From SIG307 sp045596385 (GTDB lineage: Bacteria > Bacillota > Clostridia > Lachnospirales > Lachnospiraceae), in the NCBI GenBank assembly GCA_045596385.1, contig JAZOCC010000004.1, forward strand, positions 1 to 64,000: a DNA stretch of 64,000 nucleotides, given 5' to 3'. The position numbers and the translations under genes were made by a program. The notes below the pieces were generated by a model. The model saw only the letters and a program-made list of their open reading frames with translations, did not search any database and had not been told where the DNA came from. Shown piece by piece: positions 42,835 through 52,359 of this stretch; position 1 is the stretch's first letter; every line of letters begins with the position of its first letter.

Positions 42835-43845
42835 ATGAAGGTTGAAAGAAAAAGTGAGAATAAAAGCGAGATACAGAGCCCGGTGGCACAGAACGGGTTT
42901 TATATTTACTGGCTACTTGCGGTACTTGGAACACTGGCAATCTCCGCCTATCCGATTTATATGGGGGCGAAGGTGCTCCGGTATATGACGATGTACGGCT
43001 TTGTACCTCAGAAGAATTATCCGAAGTATATCATACCGTATACGCCGGTGGCGATTGCGGTGATGGTGGCGGTATGCCTGATGCCGGTGCTTTTTAAGAA
43101 GCTGAAAAAGTATTCGCTGCTTATTGCTTCGGGAATTGCACTGGTTGTGTTCTTTGTGGCGGAGCTTTTGTTTGAACAAAAGGTAATCGTAAACGGGATC
43201 TTGTCTGCAAGGTTGGAGCGTTGGCAGATGTTTATGTGTTATGTCTCTCCGGAAACATACCAGACCCGGAATTGGAAGGCGGTGGATGTTTTAATCGGAG
43301 AATACAGCCCGACCTTTAAGATTCACTTTTACATGATTTCTGTGGTGCTGATTTTGACGATTTTGAGTTGCCTGTACGGCTTCGGACAAATGGTGTTAAC
43401 CGGAAACAGGAAGAAACGGAAAGTGTTGGTGATACAGTCGGTAGGAACGACATTTTTTCTCGGACTGTGCATTTTTGCCTGCTTTACGGCGTTTTTCCGG
43501 AACGGAGAATTACTGGTGTCCCCATTATCGGCGGTGTTGATGGGCGTATTCTTTTCACTGCTGGGCGTAACCGTAGGTACTTATGTGGGCTCTTTCCTGT
43601 TAGGAAAGAAAAAGGCTGTTGCGGTAGGCATTCCGGCGGCGGTGGGTGCGGCAACGACCCTTGCCATGTATATCGGAGAGATGTGTTTGCTGAGCGGAAA
43701 TTTATATTTGCTCGGTACCGGATTTTGGTTTACGGGACTTCCGGGCATTGTACTGGCACCAGTGGATATCCTGATTATCCTCTTCGCCGGGATGGTCAGC
43801 GGAGGAATCTGTTTGTTGTTAAATAAAAAGAGGAACATCGTTTAA
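42835..43845 (+). CDS. integral membrane protein, function unknown
   Basis: 336 residues from ATG 42835 (GGGAGG upstream). About eight hydrophobic helices (first near 17–39 of the product, last near 310–330) separated by short loops. No recognised motif. It lies 72 bp after the M56 gene and may be part of the BlaI regulon. Codon use is as in neighbours. Confidence 0.7.
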   Translation: MKVERKSENKSEIQSPVAQNGFYIYWLLAVLGTLAISAYPIYMGAKVLRYMTMYGFVPQKNYPKYIIPYTPVAIAVMVAVCLMPVLFKKLKKYSLLIASGIALVVFFVAELLFEQKVIVNGILSARLERWQMFMCYVSPETYQTRNWKAVDVLIGEYSPTFKIHFYMISVVLILTILSCLYGFGQMVLTGNRKKRKVLVIQSVGTTFFLGLCIFACFTAFFRNGELLVSPLSAVLMGVFFSLLGVTVGTYVGSFLLGKKKAVAVGIPAAVGAATTLAMYIGEMCLLSGNLYLLGTGFWFTGLPGIVLAPVDILIILFAGMVSGGICLLLNKKRNIV

Positions 43846-43905
43846 TTTTGAATTGCGTTATGTTTCGTCTCGTTGTATAATGAGAATAGTTAAAGGAGAA
43901 TTACT

Positions 43906-45081
43906 ATGATTTATACAACTTTTCAGGATAAAAAATTATCTCTTTTGGGCTTTGGTGCCATGCGTTTGCCGGTAAATGCGGACGGAAGCATTGATGAGCC
44001 GCAGGTAAAGGAAATGACACGCTATGCCATGGAGCACGGGGTGAATTATTATGATACCGCATGGCCGTATCACAACGGAGAGTCGGAGCGTGTCATGGGA
44101 CGAATTTTGTCCGAGTATCCGAGAGACAGTTATTATCTTGCCACAAAGTATCCGGGACATCAGATTTTAAGCACCGGATACAAGCCTGCGGAGATTTTTG
44201 AAGAGCAGCTTCGTAAGTGTGGTGTGGACTATTTTGACTTTTATTTATTACATAATGTGTATGAAAAGTCCATGGAGACTTACCTTGACCCGCAGTGGGG
44301 CATTATCGATTATTTCAAGGAGCAGAAGAGACTTGGCCGGATCAAACATTTAGGCTTCAGTACCCACGCAGAGGTTGCGGGCTTAAAGGAATTTCTTGAT
44401 ATTTGCGGCGACGACATGGAGTTCTGTCAGATTCAGTTAAATTATCTGGACTGGACCTTACAGGATGCGAAGGGAAAATATGACCTTCTGACCGAGCGAG
44501 GGATTCCGGTATGGGTAATGGAGCCTGTCAGAGGAGGTAAGCTTGCGAAGCTTTCTGCAGAAGAAGAGGCAAAGCTACAGGCATTACGCCCGGGAGCGTC
44601 TACCGCATCCTGGTGCTTCCGTTTCTTACAGGAACTGCCGAATGTAACCATGGTATTAAGCGGCATGTCGGATGAGGCACAGATGCATGACAATGTGGCG
44701 ACCTTTGAAGAGAGAAAGCCGTTGTCGGAGGAAGAGAGGAAGCTTCTTCTGACTATTGCGGAGGGAATGAAGGACAATGTACCGTGTACCGGATGCCGGT
44801 ATTGCTGTGACGGTTGTCCGATGGGCCTGGATATTCCGGGATTTTTACATACCTACAATGAGCTTCGTACCGCACCGTCCATGAACGCAGGCATGCGAAT
44901 TGAATTTATGCCGGAAGAGGAGCGACCGTCCGCTTGCATCGGATGCGGTGCATGTACGGCAATTTGTCCGCAGAATATCGATATTCCGGGAGCGTTGGCT
45001 GATTTGAGCGACCGTCTTGCAAAACGTACCAGCTGGACAGAGATTTGTCGTCAGAGAGAAGAAGCATCAAAAAAGAAATAG
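43906..45081 (+). CDS. aldo/keto reductase with C-terminal 2[4Fe-4S] ferredoxin domain (1)
   Basis: 391 residues. TIM-barrel AKR domain about 1–285: LGFGAMRLP, YYDTAWPYHNGESE (Asp, Tyr), LATKYPG (Lys) and YLLHNV (His) form the tetrad. The C-terminal region carries CTGCRYCCDGCPMGLDIP and CIGCGACTAICPQNIDIP, two [4Fe-4S] clusters. Likely passes electrons between a ferredoxin and a carbonyl compound. Start after AAAGGAG. Paralogue of the gene at 52360. Confidence 0.9.
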   Translation: MIYTTFQDKKLSLLGFGAMRLPVNADGSIDEPQVKEMTRYAMEHGVNYYDTAWPYHNGESERVMGRILSEYPRDSYYLATKYPGHQILSTGYKPAEIFEEQLRKCGVDYFDFYLLHNVYEKSMETYLDPQWGIIDYFKEQKRLGRIKHLGFSTHAEVAGLKEFLDICGDDMEFCQIQLNYLDWTLQDAKGKYDLLTERGIPVWVMEPVRGGKLAKLSAEEEAKLQALRPGASTASWCFRFLQELPNVTMVLSGMSDEAQMHDNVATFEERKPLSEEERKLLLTIAEGMKDNVPCTGCRYCCDGCPMGLDIPGFLHTYNELRTAPSMNAGMRIEFMPEEERPSACIGCGACTAICPQNIDIPGALADLSDRLAKRTSWTEICRQREEASKKK

Positions 45082-45241
45082 TTAAGGTGATAGTGAGGGC
45101 TGCGTGTATGCGGCCCTTTGTTGTTAAAGAAAGAGTGATAACGCATTGACAGAGGATGGAGAATAATGTAAAATTAATAAAATGGCTTAAATTGAATGAA
45201 AATTACGGAGGGGAATAAATACAAGGAGGTGACATGCGAAC

Positions 45242-48208
45242 GTGAAAGCAAACTTAGGGACCACCGAATATATTGAAGTGGATACATTGACCGGTTTATA
45301 TGCAGGAAATACGTTTTTTTTACAGGTGGACGAATATGCGAAGCAGATAGGGAACAACTATGTCTATTGTATGGTTTCCGTGGATTTGGAACATTTCCGG
45401 GTGTTTAATAAGTTGTACGGAAGAGCCCGGGGAAACAACTTATTAATCGGAATTGCGGAGTATTTGAAAGGATTTCGAAAGCAGTGCGGAGGGCTGGTTG
45501 GGTATCTCGGCGGAGATAATTACGGTATTTTTATGCCTTATGATGAGGATTTGATTGCGGAGCTTTGCAAAGGTGTAACGACGGAGGTGGAAAAGTTTAA
45601 TACGACGGTATGCTTTTTGCCGGCCTTCGGTGTGTACAAAGTGGATGACACTTCGGTATCTGCAGGTACCATGTATGACCGCGCTACCATTGCCATGGCA
45701 TATGTGGTGGGAAATTATCAGGTGCGGATTTGTGAATATAATCAGGATATGGAAGCAAGGGTTGAGGAAGAAATTAAACTGTTGGCGGAAGTACAGGAGG
45801 GTTTAAAAAAGAAGGAGTTTGTGTTCTATGTACAGCCGCAGTGCGATATTGCTACCGGAAAAATCGTAGGCGGAGAGTCACTGGTTCGCTGGAAGCACAG
45901 CACCAAGGGAATGATTCCTCCGGGGATGTTTATTCCGGTATTGGAAAATAACGGTTTTATAGCGGATTTGGATCGCTATATCTGGGATAAGGTGTGCCGT
46001 TGGCTTAGAAGCTGGATTGACCGGGGGTATCAGCCTGTGCCGATTTCCATTAATATTTCCAGAATTGATATCTTTTCTATGGATGTACCTGCGTATTTGC
46101 AAAGTCTTATAAAAAAGTATGAACTTCCGTCTCGTTTGCTGAAGGTAGAGGTTACGGAGAGTGCTTATGCAGAGAGCAATGATAAGATTATCCGTACGGT
46201 AAAGCAACTCAGAGATTCTGATTTTCTGGTAATGATGGATGATTTCGGTAGCGGGTATTCGTCTCTCAATATGTTAAAAAGCGTTTCCGTGGATGTACTG
46301 AAGCTGGATATGAGATTCCTGGATATTAACGAGAATGAAGAAGAAAAGGGAATCGGGATTTTGGAATCTGTGGTTAATATGGCAAGACAGATGCGGATGC
46401 CGATTGTGGTAGAAGGCGTCGAGACACGAAAACAGGAGGATTTCCTCTTGAAGATGGGGTGTCGGTATACTCAGGGCTATTATTATTACAAACCGATGGC
46501 GGTGGAGGAGTTTGAGACACTGATTTCAGATGAGGAGAATCTGGATTTGAACGGAATCTGGTGCAGGCAGATGGAGTCCATGCATGCAAGAGAGTTTTTG
46601 GACAGAAATTTGTTCAATGATACGATGGTGAACAATATTCTCGGTGCGTCGGCCTTTTATGATATGTTTGAAAATCAGTTGGAGATTACCCGTGTAAATG
46701 AGCAGTACTATCAATTGGCAGGGATTAACTCGAAGGATGAAGCCGACTACTACAAGCAGCTGGGGGTACATGTCAGAGACGATGACCGAAGTGCGCTGTA
46801 TACGTTGTTTTCCAATGCTTACCAGAATGGGAACGGCGGTAGTCAGGGGTATATCCACTTTGTTCGGACGGACGGCGAAGTGCGCTGGGTATTTATGCGT
46901 ATCTTTTTCCTGCGTGAAAAGGAAGGGCATAAGCAGTTTTATGCGTCTCTTACGGATATGACCGCACTAAAGGAGAAAAAGGAAAGTGCGATTTTTTCCG
47001 ACTTGGAGGTGGAGGAGTGGACCGAAAAACAGAAGAACCGTATGGAGAAATACTATGGAAACATGTCCTGCGGCTTTTCGGTGGGAAAGCTTGATTTGGA
47101 TGAGACGGGGAAACCGCTAAAATATGAGATTTTATATGCGAATCAGGAACTGAGCCGTGTGGCGGGCGGTGATATCGGTCGCTTGCGTTATTTGATGCGG
47201 AAGCTGTTTGAGGATAGCGAAGAAGCGGTTCTGGATAAGGTATACCGGGCAGGCTATCTGGGGGAGGTGGTGGAGCATTTTGCTTACAGCCCTTACAGTA
47301 ATCGGTATTTGCAGCTTACCATGTTCCAACAGCAATACGGATATATTGCCAGCATGGTGCAGGATGTGACGAAATTTCAAATCTATCAGAGTACTATGAA
47401 TGAGGTGCTGAAGTCTTATCGGGAAGTATATTACGTTCATTTGCAGGATAATTATTGTCGTATGGTATATCCGGATGAGAACCAGCTTTTAGAGCGGGGA
47501 AATTACACGGAATTGATTAACCGGCATTTCGGAACCGGAAAGATTTTGCCGCATGACGAGGAGAATGTGAGGAGGTTCCTTTCTCTGGAGAACCTCCGTA
47601 GTGCATTGGCAATGCAGGATACGGTAGAGTATAAGTATCGCCGGATGGCGGAGGAGACCGGTGAAGAATGGTGTCTTACGACGTTTCAGGTGTATGAGAG
47701 AGACGGAAATGTGCCGAAAACCGCAGTGATGACAGTGCGCAGTATTGAGACGTTGATGAGGGAAAAGGAAGAGTTCAAGCACCAAAGCCTGGGAAAGGTG
47801 CTGGCGAATATGTCGGATGGATTCTTTATTTATAATGCTTACGGTGACGAGAAAATTTTGTATGCAAATCCGCCGGTGTTAAAGATATTCGGCTGCGCCA
47901 CGATGGATGAATTCCGGGGAATGGTGCGGAACTCTTTTAGAGGAATGATTCATCCCGAGGATTTGAACCGGGTGCAGTTTGAGATTAAACAGCAGGTAAA
48001 ACAGACCGATAAAAAGCTGGACTTTATCCGGTACCGTATTATTCGTAAGGACGGACAGATTCGCTGGATTGATGATTGCGGACATTTGGCGGACAGCGGT
48101 TCGGGAGAAGACAGCCAGTTGTTCTATGTATTCATTTCCGATATTACGGATACGATTACCGAAGAGGAGAAGGAACGGCTGTTGCGTATGAATGAGTATT
48201 ATAGGTAG
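45242..48208 (+). CDS. GGDEF–EAL–PAS multidomain protein
   Basis: 988 residues starting at GTG 45242 after AAGGAGGTGA. Domain order is unusual: degenerate GGDEF first (LGGDNYGIF), then EAL (GGESLVRW, NISRID, VEVTESAYAES, MDDFGSGYSSL, LKLD, VEGVET), then C-terminal PAS-like domains (about 455–575, 600–730, 750–850 and 860–985). ESL replaces EAL but the metal and lysine residues remain, so it may be active. No membrane segment is seen. A terminator follows. Confidence 0.88.
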   Translation: MKANLGTTEYIEVDTLTGLYAGNTFFLQVDEYAKQIGNNYVYCMVSVDLEHFRVFNKLYGRARGNNLLIGIAEYLKGFRKQCGGLVGYLGGDNYGIFMPYDEDLIAELCKGVTTEVEKFNTTVCFLPAFGVYKVDDTSVSAGTMYDRATIAMAYVVGNYQVRICEYNQDMEARVEEEIKLLAEVQEGLKKKEFVFYVQPQCDIATGKIVGGESLVRWKHSTKGMIPPGMFIPVLENNGFIADLDRYIWDKVCRWLRSWIDRGYQPVPISINISRIDIFSMDVPAYLQSLIKKYELPSRLLKVEVTESAYAESNDKIIRTVKQLRDSDFLVMMDDFGSGYSSLNMLKSVSVDVLKLDMRFLDINENEEEKGIGILESVVNMARQMRMPIVVEGVETRKQEDFLLKMGCRYTQGYYYYKPMAVEEFETLISDEENLDLNGIWCRQMESMHAREFLDRNLFNDTMVNNILGASAFYDMFENQLEITRVNEQYYQLAGINSKDEADYYKQLGVHVRDDDRSALYTLFSNAYQNGNGGSQGYIHFVRTDGEVRWVFMRIFFLREKEGHKQFYASLTDMTALKEKKESAIFSDLEVEEWTEKQKNRMEKYYGNMSCGFSVGKLDLDETGKPLKYEILYANQELSRVAGGDIGRLRYLMRKLFEDSEEAVLDKVYRAGYLGEVVEHFAYSPYSNRYLQLTMFQQQYGYIASMVQDVTKFQIYQSTMNEVLKSYREVYYVHLQDNYCRMVYPDENQLLERGNYTELINRHFGTGKILPHDEENVRRFLSLENLRSALAMQDTVEYKYRRMAEETGEEWCLTTFQVYERDGNVPKTAVMTVRSIETLMREKEEFKHQSLGKVLANMSDGFFIYNAYGDEKILYANPPVLKIFGCATMDEFRGMVRNSFRGMIHPEDLNRVQFEIKQQVKQTDKKLDFIRYRIIRKDGQIRWIDDCGHLADSGSGEDSQLFYVFISDITDTITEEEKERLLRMNEYYR

Positions 48209-48228
48209 TAAAAGAATAAGTTAGGCAA

Positions 48229-48276
48229 AAGGGCTGTATCGTGTATCGGAATGATACGTGATACGGCTCTTTTTTA
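48229..48276 (+). terminator. intrinsic terminator
   Basis: GGGCTGTATCGTGTATC and GATACGTGATACGGCTC (one G·T pair) around GGAAT, then TTTTTTA. Confidence 0.88.
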
Positions 48277-48393
48277 TGCTTACGTAAGCATAATTATGCA
48301 TGCGCATAGAATAATTATTGACAAATATTTGAAAGATGTGTATAATAATGTAAAAATATAAATAGACAGTATAACGGAAAGGAGAGCGGGAAT

Positions 48394-49176
48394 ATGCAGA
48401 AAGACGGTTTGTTTTACGAGAAGCTTAGCTTCAATACACATCCGTGCCTTGAGGAAGAATTGTACGATGGCTGGCTTCTGCGTTTTGCGGAAGGCTATAC
48501 GAAACGAGCAAATTCGGTAAATGTAGTCGGAGAATCTACGATGCCGGTTGCAGAGAAAGTTAAATACTGTGAAGAAAAGTATGCGGAACAAAATTTGCCG
48601 CCGGTGTTTAAAATCGCACCGATGGCATCGGTATTGGATGGAGTACTGGAAGAACGAGGCTATTCGGCTGTTGATAAAACCAATGTAATGACGGTGGATT
48701 TGATGAAAAAAGCGAAGGGGTCGGCGAAGTATAATGGTTATAAGTCCTCAGGTGCTTTGGGGACAGAAACGGTGTCTGTAATCATCGAGGAGAAGTTTAC
48801 CGAAGCCTGGCAGTATTATTATTTTACCTTTAATAAGGTGCCACTGGCGTCTGTACCGACGGCAAAGAAGATTCAAGCAAAGATTATAAATCCGGTGCTT
48901 TGTGCTACGGTATATGCAGACAAAAAGGCGGTAGCCTGTGGTCTCGGAGTAATGGAGCAGGGGTATGTCGGTCTGCTTGATATTGTAGTGAAGGAAGAAT
49001 ACAGAGGCTGTGGGTTTGGTAAGGTGCTTTGTCAGGCAATATTGGAAAAGGCAAAGGAGAGGGGAGCAGCTACCGGGTATCTTCAGGTGGTGGATAGCAA
49101 TACGGTGGCGAAGAAGTTGTATAAAAGTCTTGGATTTGAAGATATGTACAGCTATTGGTATCGGGTGAAAGGATGA
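48394..49176 (+). CDS. GNAT family N-acetyltransferase (two-domain)
   Basis: 260 residues. The C-terminal half is the catalytic GNAT fold: LLDIVVKEEYRGCGFGKVL is motif A and VAKKLYKSLGFE motif B. The N-terminal ~110 residues (WLLRFAEGYTKRANSVNV) look like the N-domain of tandem GNAT proteins, with its own CoA site lost. Start after AAGGAGAGC. Acceptor unknown. Confidence 0.87.
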   Translation: MQKDGLFYEKLSFNTHPCLEEELYDGWLLRFAEGYTKRANSVNVVGESTMPVAEKVKYCEEKYAEQNLPPVFKIAPMASVLDGVLEERGYSAVDKTNVMTVDLMKKAKGSAKYNGYKSSGALGTETVSVIIEEKFTEAWQYYYFTFNKVPLASVPTAKKIQAKIINPVLCATVYADKKAVACGLGVMEQGYVGLLDIVVKEEYRGCGFGKVLCQAILEKAKERGAATGYLQVVDSNTVAKKLYKSLGFEDMYSYWYRVKG

Positions 49177-49207
49177 GGTATGGCGGATTGATACCTAAGT
49201 TGAAATA

Positions 49208-49236
49208 TTGACAAGAACCAAAGACAGTTGTATAAT
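49208..49236 (+). promoter_or_regulatory. consensus promoter of argC
   Basis: TTGACA (49208–49213), 17-bp spacer, TATAAT (49231–49236). Confidence 0.85.
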
Positions 49237-49267
49237 GATGAAACCAAAAGAAAAAGGAGAGCCGACT

Positions 49268-50215
49268 ATGAAAACAAAGGTATTTATCGACGGAAGCGAA
49301 GGAACCACAGGACTTAGAATTTTTGAGCGTTTTCAGAATCGTGACGATATTGAGATAATGAAGATTGATCCGGAACTGCGTAAGGACCCGGAAGAAAGAA
49401 AGAAGATGATTAATGCCTCCGATGTGACGTTTTTATGTCTGCCGGATGCAGCTGCAAAGGAAGCGGTTTCCTTTGTGGAGAACGAGGATACGGTGATTAT
49501 TGATGCGTCTACCGCGCATCGTACGGAAGAGGGCTGGGCATACGGTTTCCCGGAGCTTTCCCCGGAGCACAGAGCGAATATTAAGAAGGGTAAGCGTATT
49601 GCGGTGCCGGGCTGTTATGCATCCGGCTTTATTTCTCTGGTTTATCCGTTGGTGAAGGGCGGAATCTTGCCGAAGGACTATCCGGTGAGCTGTTTTGCAT
49701 TGTCAGGCTACAGCGGAGCGGGTAAGAAGACTATTGCGGTATATGAGAGTGAGGACAGACCGACAGAGCTGGCGTCCGGTCGTGTGTATGCGCTGACCCA
49801 GCAGCATAAGCATTTGAAGGAGATGAAGGCCATTACCGGTCTTGACCGTGCACCGTTGTTCTCCCCGGTGATTGACGATTATTACAGCGGCATGGTGGTG
49901 ACTATCCAGTTGTATGCGGATATGCTTGCAAAGAAGGAGACTCCGGAGAGTCTGCTTTCCTACTATGCAGATTACTATAAGGGAGAGCAGTTTATTAAAG
50001 TAGCTGCGGTTGATGATGAAGTGGCAGCCAGCGGTTTCCTTGCAGGAAACGGGTTATCCGGTTGGGACGGCTTAAAGATTTATGTGACCGGTAACGAGGA
50101 GCGTATTGTGGTGTCTGCGCAGTTTGATAACCTCGGTAAGGGAGCGTCCGGTGCGGCTATCCAGTGTCTGAACGTGCTTCTGGGGTGTGACGAGGCGAAG
50201 GGGTTAAATCTGTAA
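49268..50215 (+). CDS. argC: N-acetyl-gamma-glutamyl-phosphate reductase
   Basis: 315 residues from ATG 49268 (AAAGGAGAG upstream; the longer frame overlaps the promoter). Third step of arginine synthesis: NADPH reduction of N-acetylglutamyl phosphate. VFIDGSEGTTGLRI is the dinucleotide loop, and VPGCYASGF has the catalytic cysteine. At about 310 residues it is the short (type 2, enterobacterial-like AGPR) form rather than the ~345-residue type common in Firmicutes. It stands alone, with its own promoter, away from other arg genes. Confidence 0.9.
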   Translation: MKTKVFIDGSEGTTGLRIFERFQNRDDIEIMKIDPELRKDPEERKKMINASDVTFLCLPDAAAKEAVSFVENEDTVIIDASTAHRTEEGWAYGFPELSPEHRANIKKGKRIAVPGCYASGFISLVYPLVKGGILPKDYPVSCFALSGYSGAGKKTIAVYESEDRPTELASGRVYALTQQHKHLKEMKAITGLDRAPLFSPVIDDYYSGMVVTIQLYADMLAKKETPESLLSYYADYYKGEQFIKVAAVDDEVAASGFLAGNGLSGWDGLKIYVTGNEERIVVSAQFDNLGKGASGAAIQCLNVLLGCDEAKGLNL

Positions 50216-50280
50216 GTGTCTGTATTCGTGCATCCGGACGGAGATGCATGGAATTATAGGTATCAAAAGAAATGGCGTAA

Positions 50281-50312
50281 AAACGGAGCAAGAATTTACT
50301 TGCTCCGTTTTT
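50281..50312. terminator. bidirectional terminator between argC and GH9 gene
   Basis: AAACGGAGCAAG (50281–50292) and CTTGCTCCGTTT (50299–50310) form a perfect 12-bp stem, with T or A runs on both sides. Confidence 0.9.
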
Positions 50313-50344
50313 GAATGAAAGAAGAAACTACACTTTGTATACTC

Positions 50345-52054
50345 TTATATTTTCACACTATCTAAAAACGCCGCGCAGAAGATCGCCGGAGAGTTCCAAT
50401 AAATCGTAATCTCGTTCAGAGAGTAGCATTCCCAACGGTCTATGTAGCATTTCATTGGCGGAGTTCCCTCCGGGATCAGTTCCTTTGCCAGAGGATCGAC
50501 CCAGCGGGTGCCGTTGGCGCCGCCGGAAACATATCCCGGAATAGTTTCGTCAATGCCGTCAGCTACTGTGATACGGTTGTGCGGATTACAGTAGGCGTGA
50601 GTACCGACGCCGGTAACGTAGCTGTAATCCGTGGCATTGACACCGAGGAGATAATCCATCTGGCGGACAAGGGCGGTATGATATTCCGGCTTCGGATTCA
50701 GACGATATACCGTACCGAACAACATGCCGCGGTTCAGAACATTGAGATTGCTTCCCCAACAATATTCGTTTGCTTCAAGCGCAACACCGTATCCACAGGA
50801 GGAGATAATATCCAGTATGTGGTCGGCTTCTTTGGCAAGCAGTGCTTTGTAGGTACCACGGAATTCCGCTTCGGCAGAAGACAGGCCGGAGTTTTCCTTC
50901 CCTGTGGCAGTTGTCATTAATTCATCTTCCAACAGAGCCCATCCCGCAAATCCGCTGATATCGCCCCATCCGTATTGTACCGGATTCGGATGTTGTTCAA
51001 AAAAGTGTTTTGCCTGTTCAAGATAGCAGGCTTCGCCGGTAGTGCGGTATAATTCCATGGCGGCCCACATACGTTCGTCGATGTCGGAACGGTCGCCGTA
51101 GCCACCGGTGCGGCATTCTTTGATATGTTCAAACAGAAACTCCGGATGCTGTTCCAACCATGTATAAGATTTCATTGCCGCTGCCAGGGTACGATTCGCA
51201 AACTCCGTATCAAACGGACGGTAAATGCGGGATGCCAGTGCCATGGTGGCAACAAAATCCGCTACCGCCATGGAGGACGGTGGGAGTAACAGCATCTGAT
51301 TGGTATCTTCGTGAGGCATGACAAAGGCGGCGTGATTCTGTGTGGTATGTTTGTGGTACACGCTGCCGTCTTCCGCCTGCATCTGCAGCATCCAGTCCAG
51401 TTCGTAACGGCATTCGTTTAAAATGTCCGGGATACCGTTGCCACTTTCCGGAATGTTAAGGCTTGTCCTAAAGGCACCCGGAAAGAAACGGTATGCATAG
51501 AGGATATGTCCTAAGGCACATGCGGCAGCTGTGGTATAGCGGCCGAAATCACCGGCATCGTGCCAACCACCGCGGATGTCAAAGGTCTGTATATCTGCTG
51601 CTGAAAGTTCTCCGTCTAAAACCTTTTTGTACTCGGTCCAAAGAACAGAAGGTGCGGTGTGACATGCTTTCCGCGAAAATTTTCCGGCGTGGGTCTCGGT
51701 CAGTTCCATACCGCAACGTTGATAGTAGAGCATTTTGGAAAGAAGAATGTTCAAACGGCCGTACAGGTCGCTATCAATGGAAAACGGATAGGAAACTGCG
51801 TCGCCGCAGCGGAGGGTATAAGTGCCCTGTTCGTTCAGCTCCGAAAAGTCCAATTGCCAGACGAAATCCCCGGATGCCTCGTCCGGTCCAAAGAAAACAG
51901 CATCCTTTTCCAATACACAGGCCCCGTCCCCTTTGCAAATCTGTACATGCACCGGAGAATGCGGCAGTTCGGTACAGTCTTCCTGCGGAAGGGCAAGGAT
52001 TGCGGTTTTGATGCTGTTCGGTAAATAGCCCATTTGATTTACGTAAATATTCAT
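50345..52054 (-). CDS. glycoside hydrolase family 9 protein (endoglucanase-like)
   Basis: 569 residues. An N-terminal Ig-like CelD_N domain (about 1–95, starting IYVNQMGYLPNS) is followed by the (alpha/alpha)6 catalytic domain. Catalytic residues are visible: GGWHDAGDFGRYT with D166 and D169 (base), and NEITIYWNSP with E548 (acid). No signal peptide, dockerin or carbohydrate-binding module, so it is cytoplasmic and probably acts on imported cello-oligosaccharides or glycosides. Start at ATG 52054 after AGGAG. Isolated, single gene. Confidence 0.9.
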   Translation of the reverse strand: MNIYVNQMGYLPNSIKTAILALPQEDCTELPHSPVHVQICKGDGACVLEKDAVFFGPDEASGDFVWQLDFSELNEQGTYTLRCGDAVSYPFSIDSDLYGRLNILLSKMLYYQRCGMELTETHAGKFSRKACHTAPSVLWTEYKKVLDGELSAADIQTFDIRGGWHDAGDFGRYTTAAACALGHILYAYRFFPGAFRTSLNIPESGNGIPDILNECRYELDWMLQMQAEDGSVYHKHTTQNHAAFVMPHEDTNQMLLLPPSSMAVADFVATMALASRIYRPFDTEFANRTLAAAMKSYTWLEQHPEFLFEHIKECRTGGYGDRSDIDERMWAAMELYRTTGEACYLEQAKHFFEQHPNPVQYGWGDISGFAGWALLEDELMTTATGKENSGLSSAEAEFRGTYKALLAKEADHILDIISSCGYGVALEANEYCWGSNLNVLNRGMLFGTVYRLNPKPEYHTALVRQMDYLLGVNATDYSYVTGVGTHAYCNPHNRITVADGIDETIPGYVSGGANGTRWVDPLAKELIPEGTPPMKCYIDRWECYSLNEITIYWNSPAIFCAAFLDSVKI

Positions 52055-52359
52055 AAAAATCTCCTATACAAATGCTGTGAACAGGGAAGAAACGTTGCTT
52101 TAAAAATAATTAAATATATTATATTATTTAAAATGAAAAAGGTCAATCCTGTTTTTGTAAAGATTGTATTTATGGGGTATGAACGGTAAAAATGCGGGAA
52201 TCTTCATTTTTGTGCATTGTGATTCATATTTTTTAAAAGAATTAAGATGCGATAAAGAAATTCCTATGATATACTGGATTCATATAAAGTTGCCGTGTGC
52301 GCGAAAATACTGAAAGGCCGTAGGAAAACGATGCGCCTGTGAGAACGAGGAGGATAAAA
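52055..52359. other. AT-rich divergent intergenic region
   Basis: This 305-bp gap separates the divergent GH9 and aldo/keto reductase genes. 52097–52140 is almost pure A/T (ATTAAATATATTATATTATTT) and probably holds -10 elements for the GH9 gene on the minus strand. A TATGATATACTGG at 52266–52276 is a possible -10 for the + strand gene. No gene, repeat or riboswitch was recognised. Confidence 0.5.

Noticed and set aside
45234..45245. Three-codon ORF before the GGDEF–EAL–PAS gene
   Set aside because: ATG is too close to AAGGAGGTGA; likely chance.
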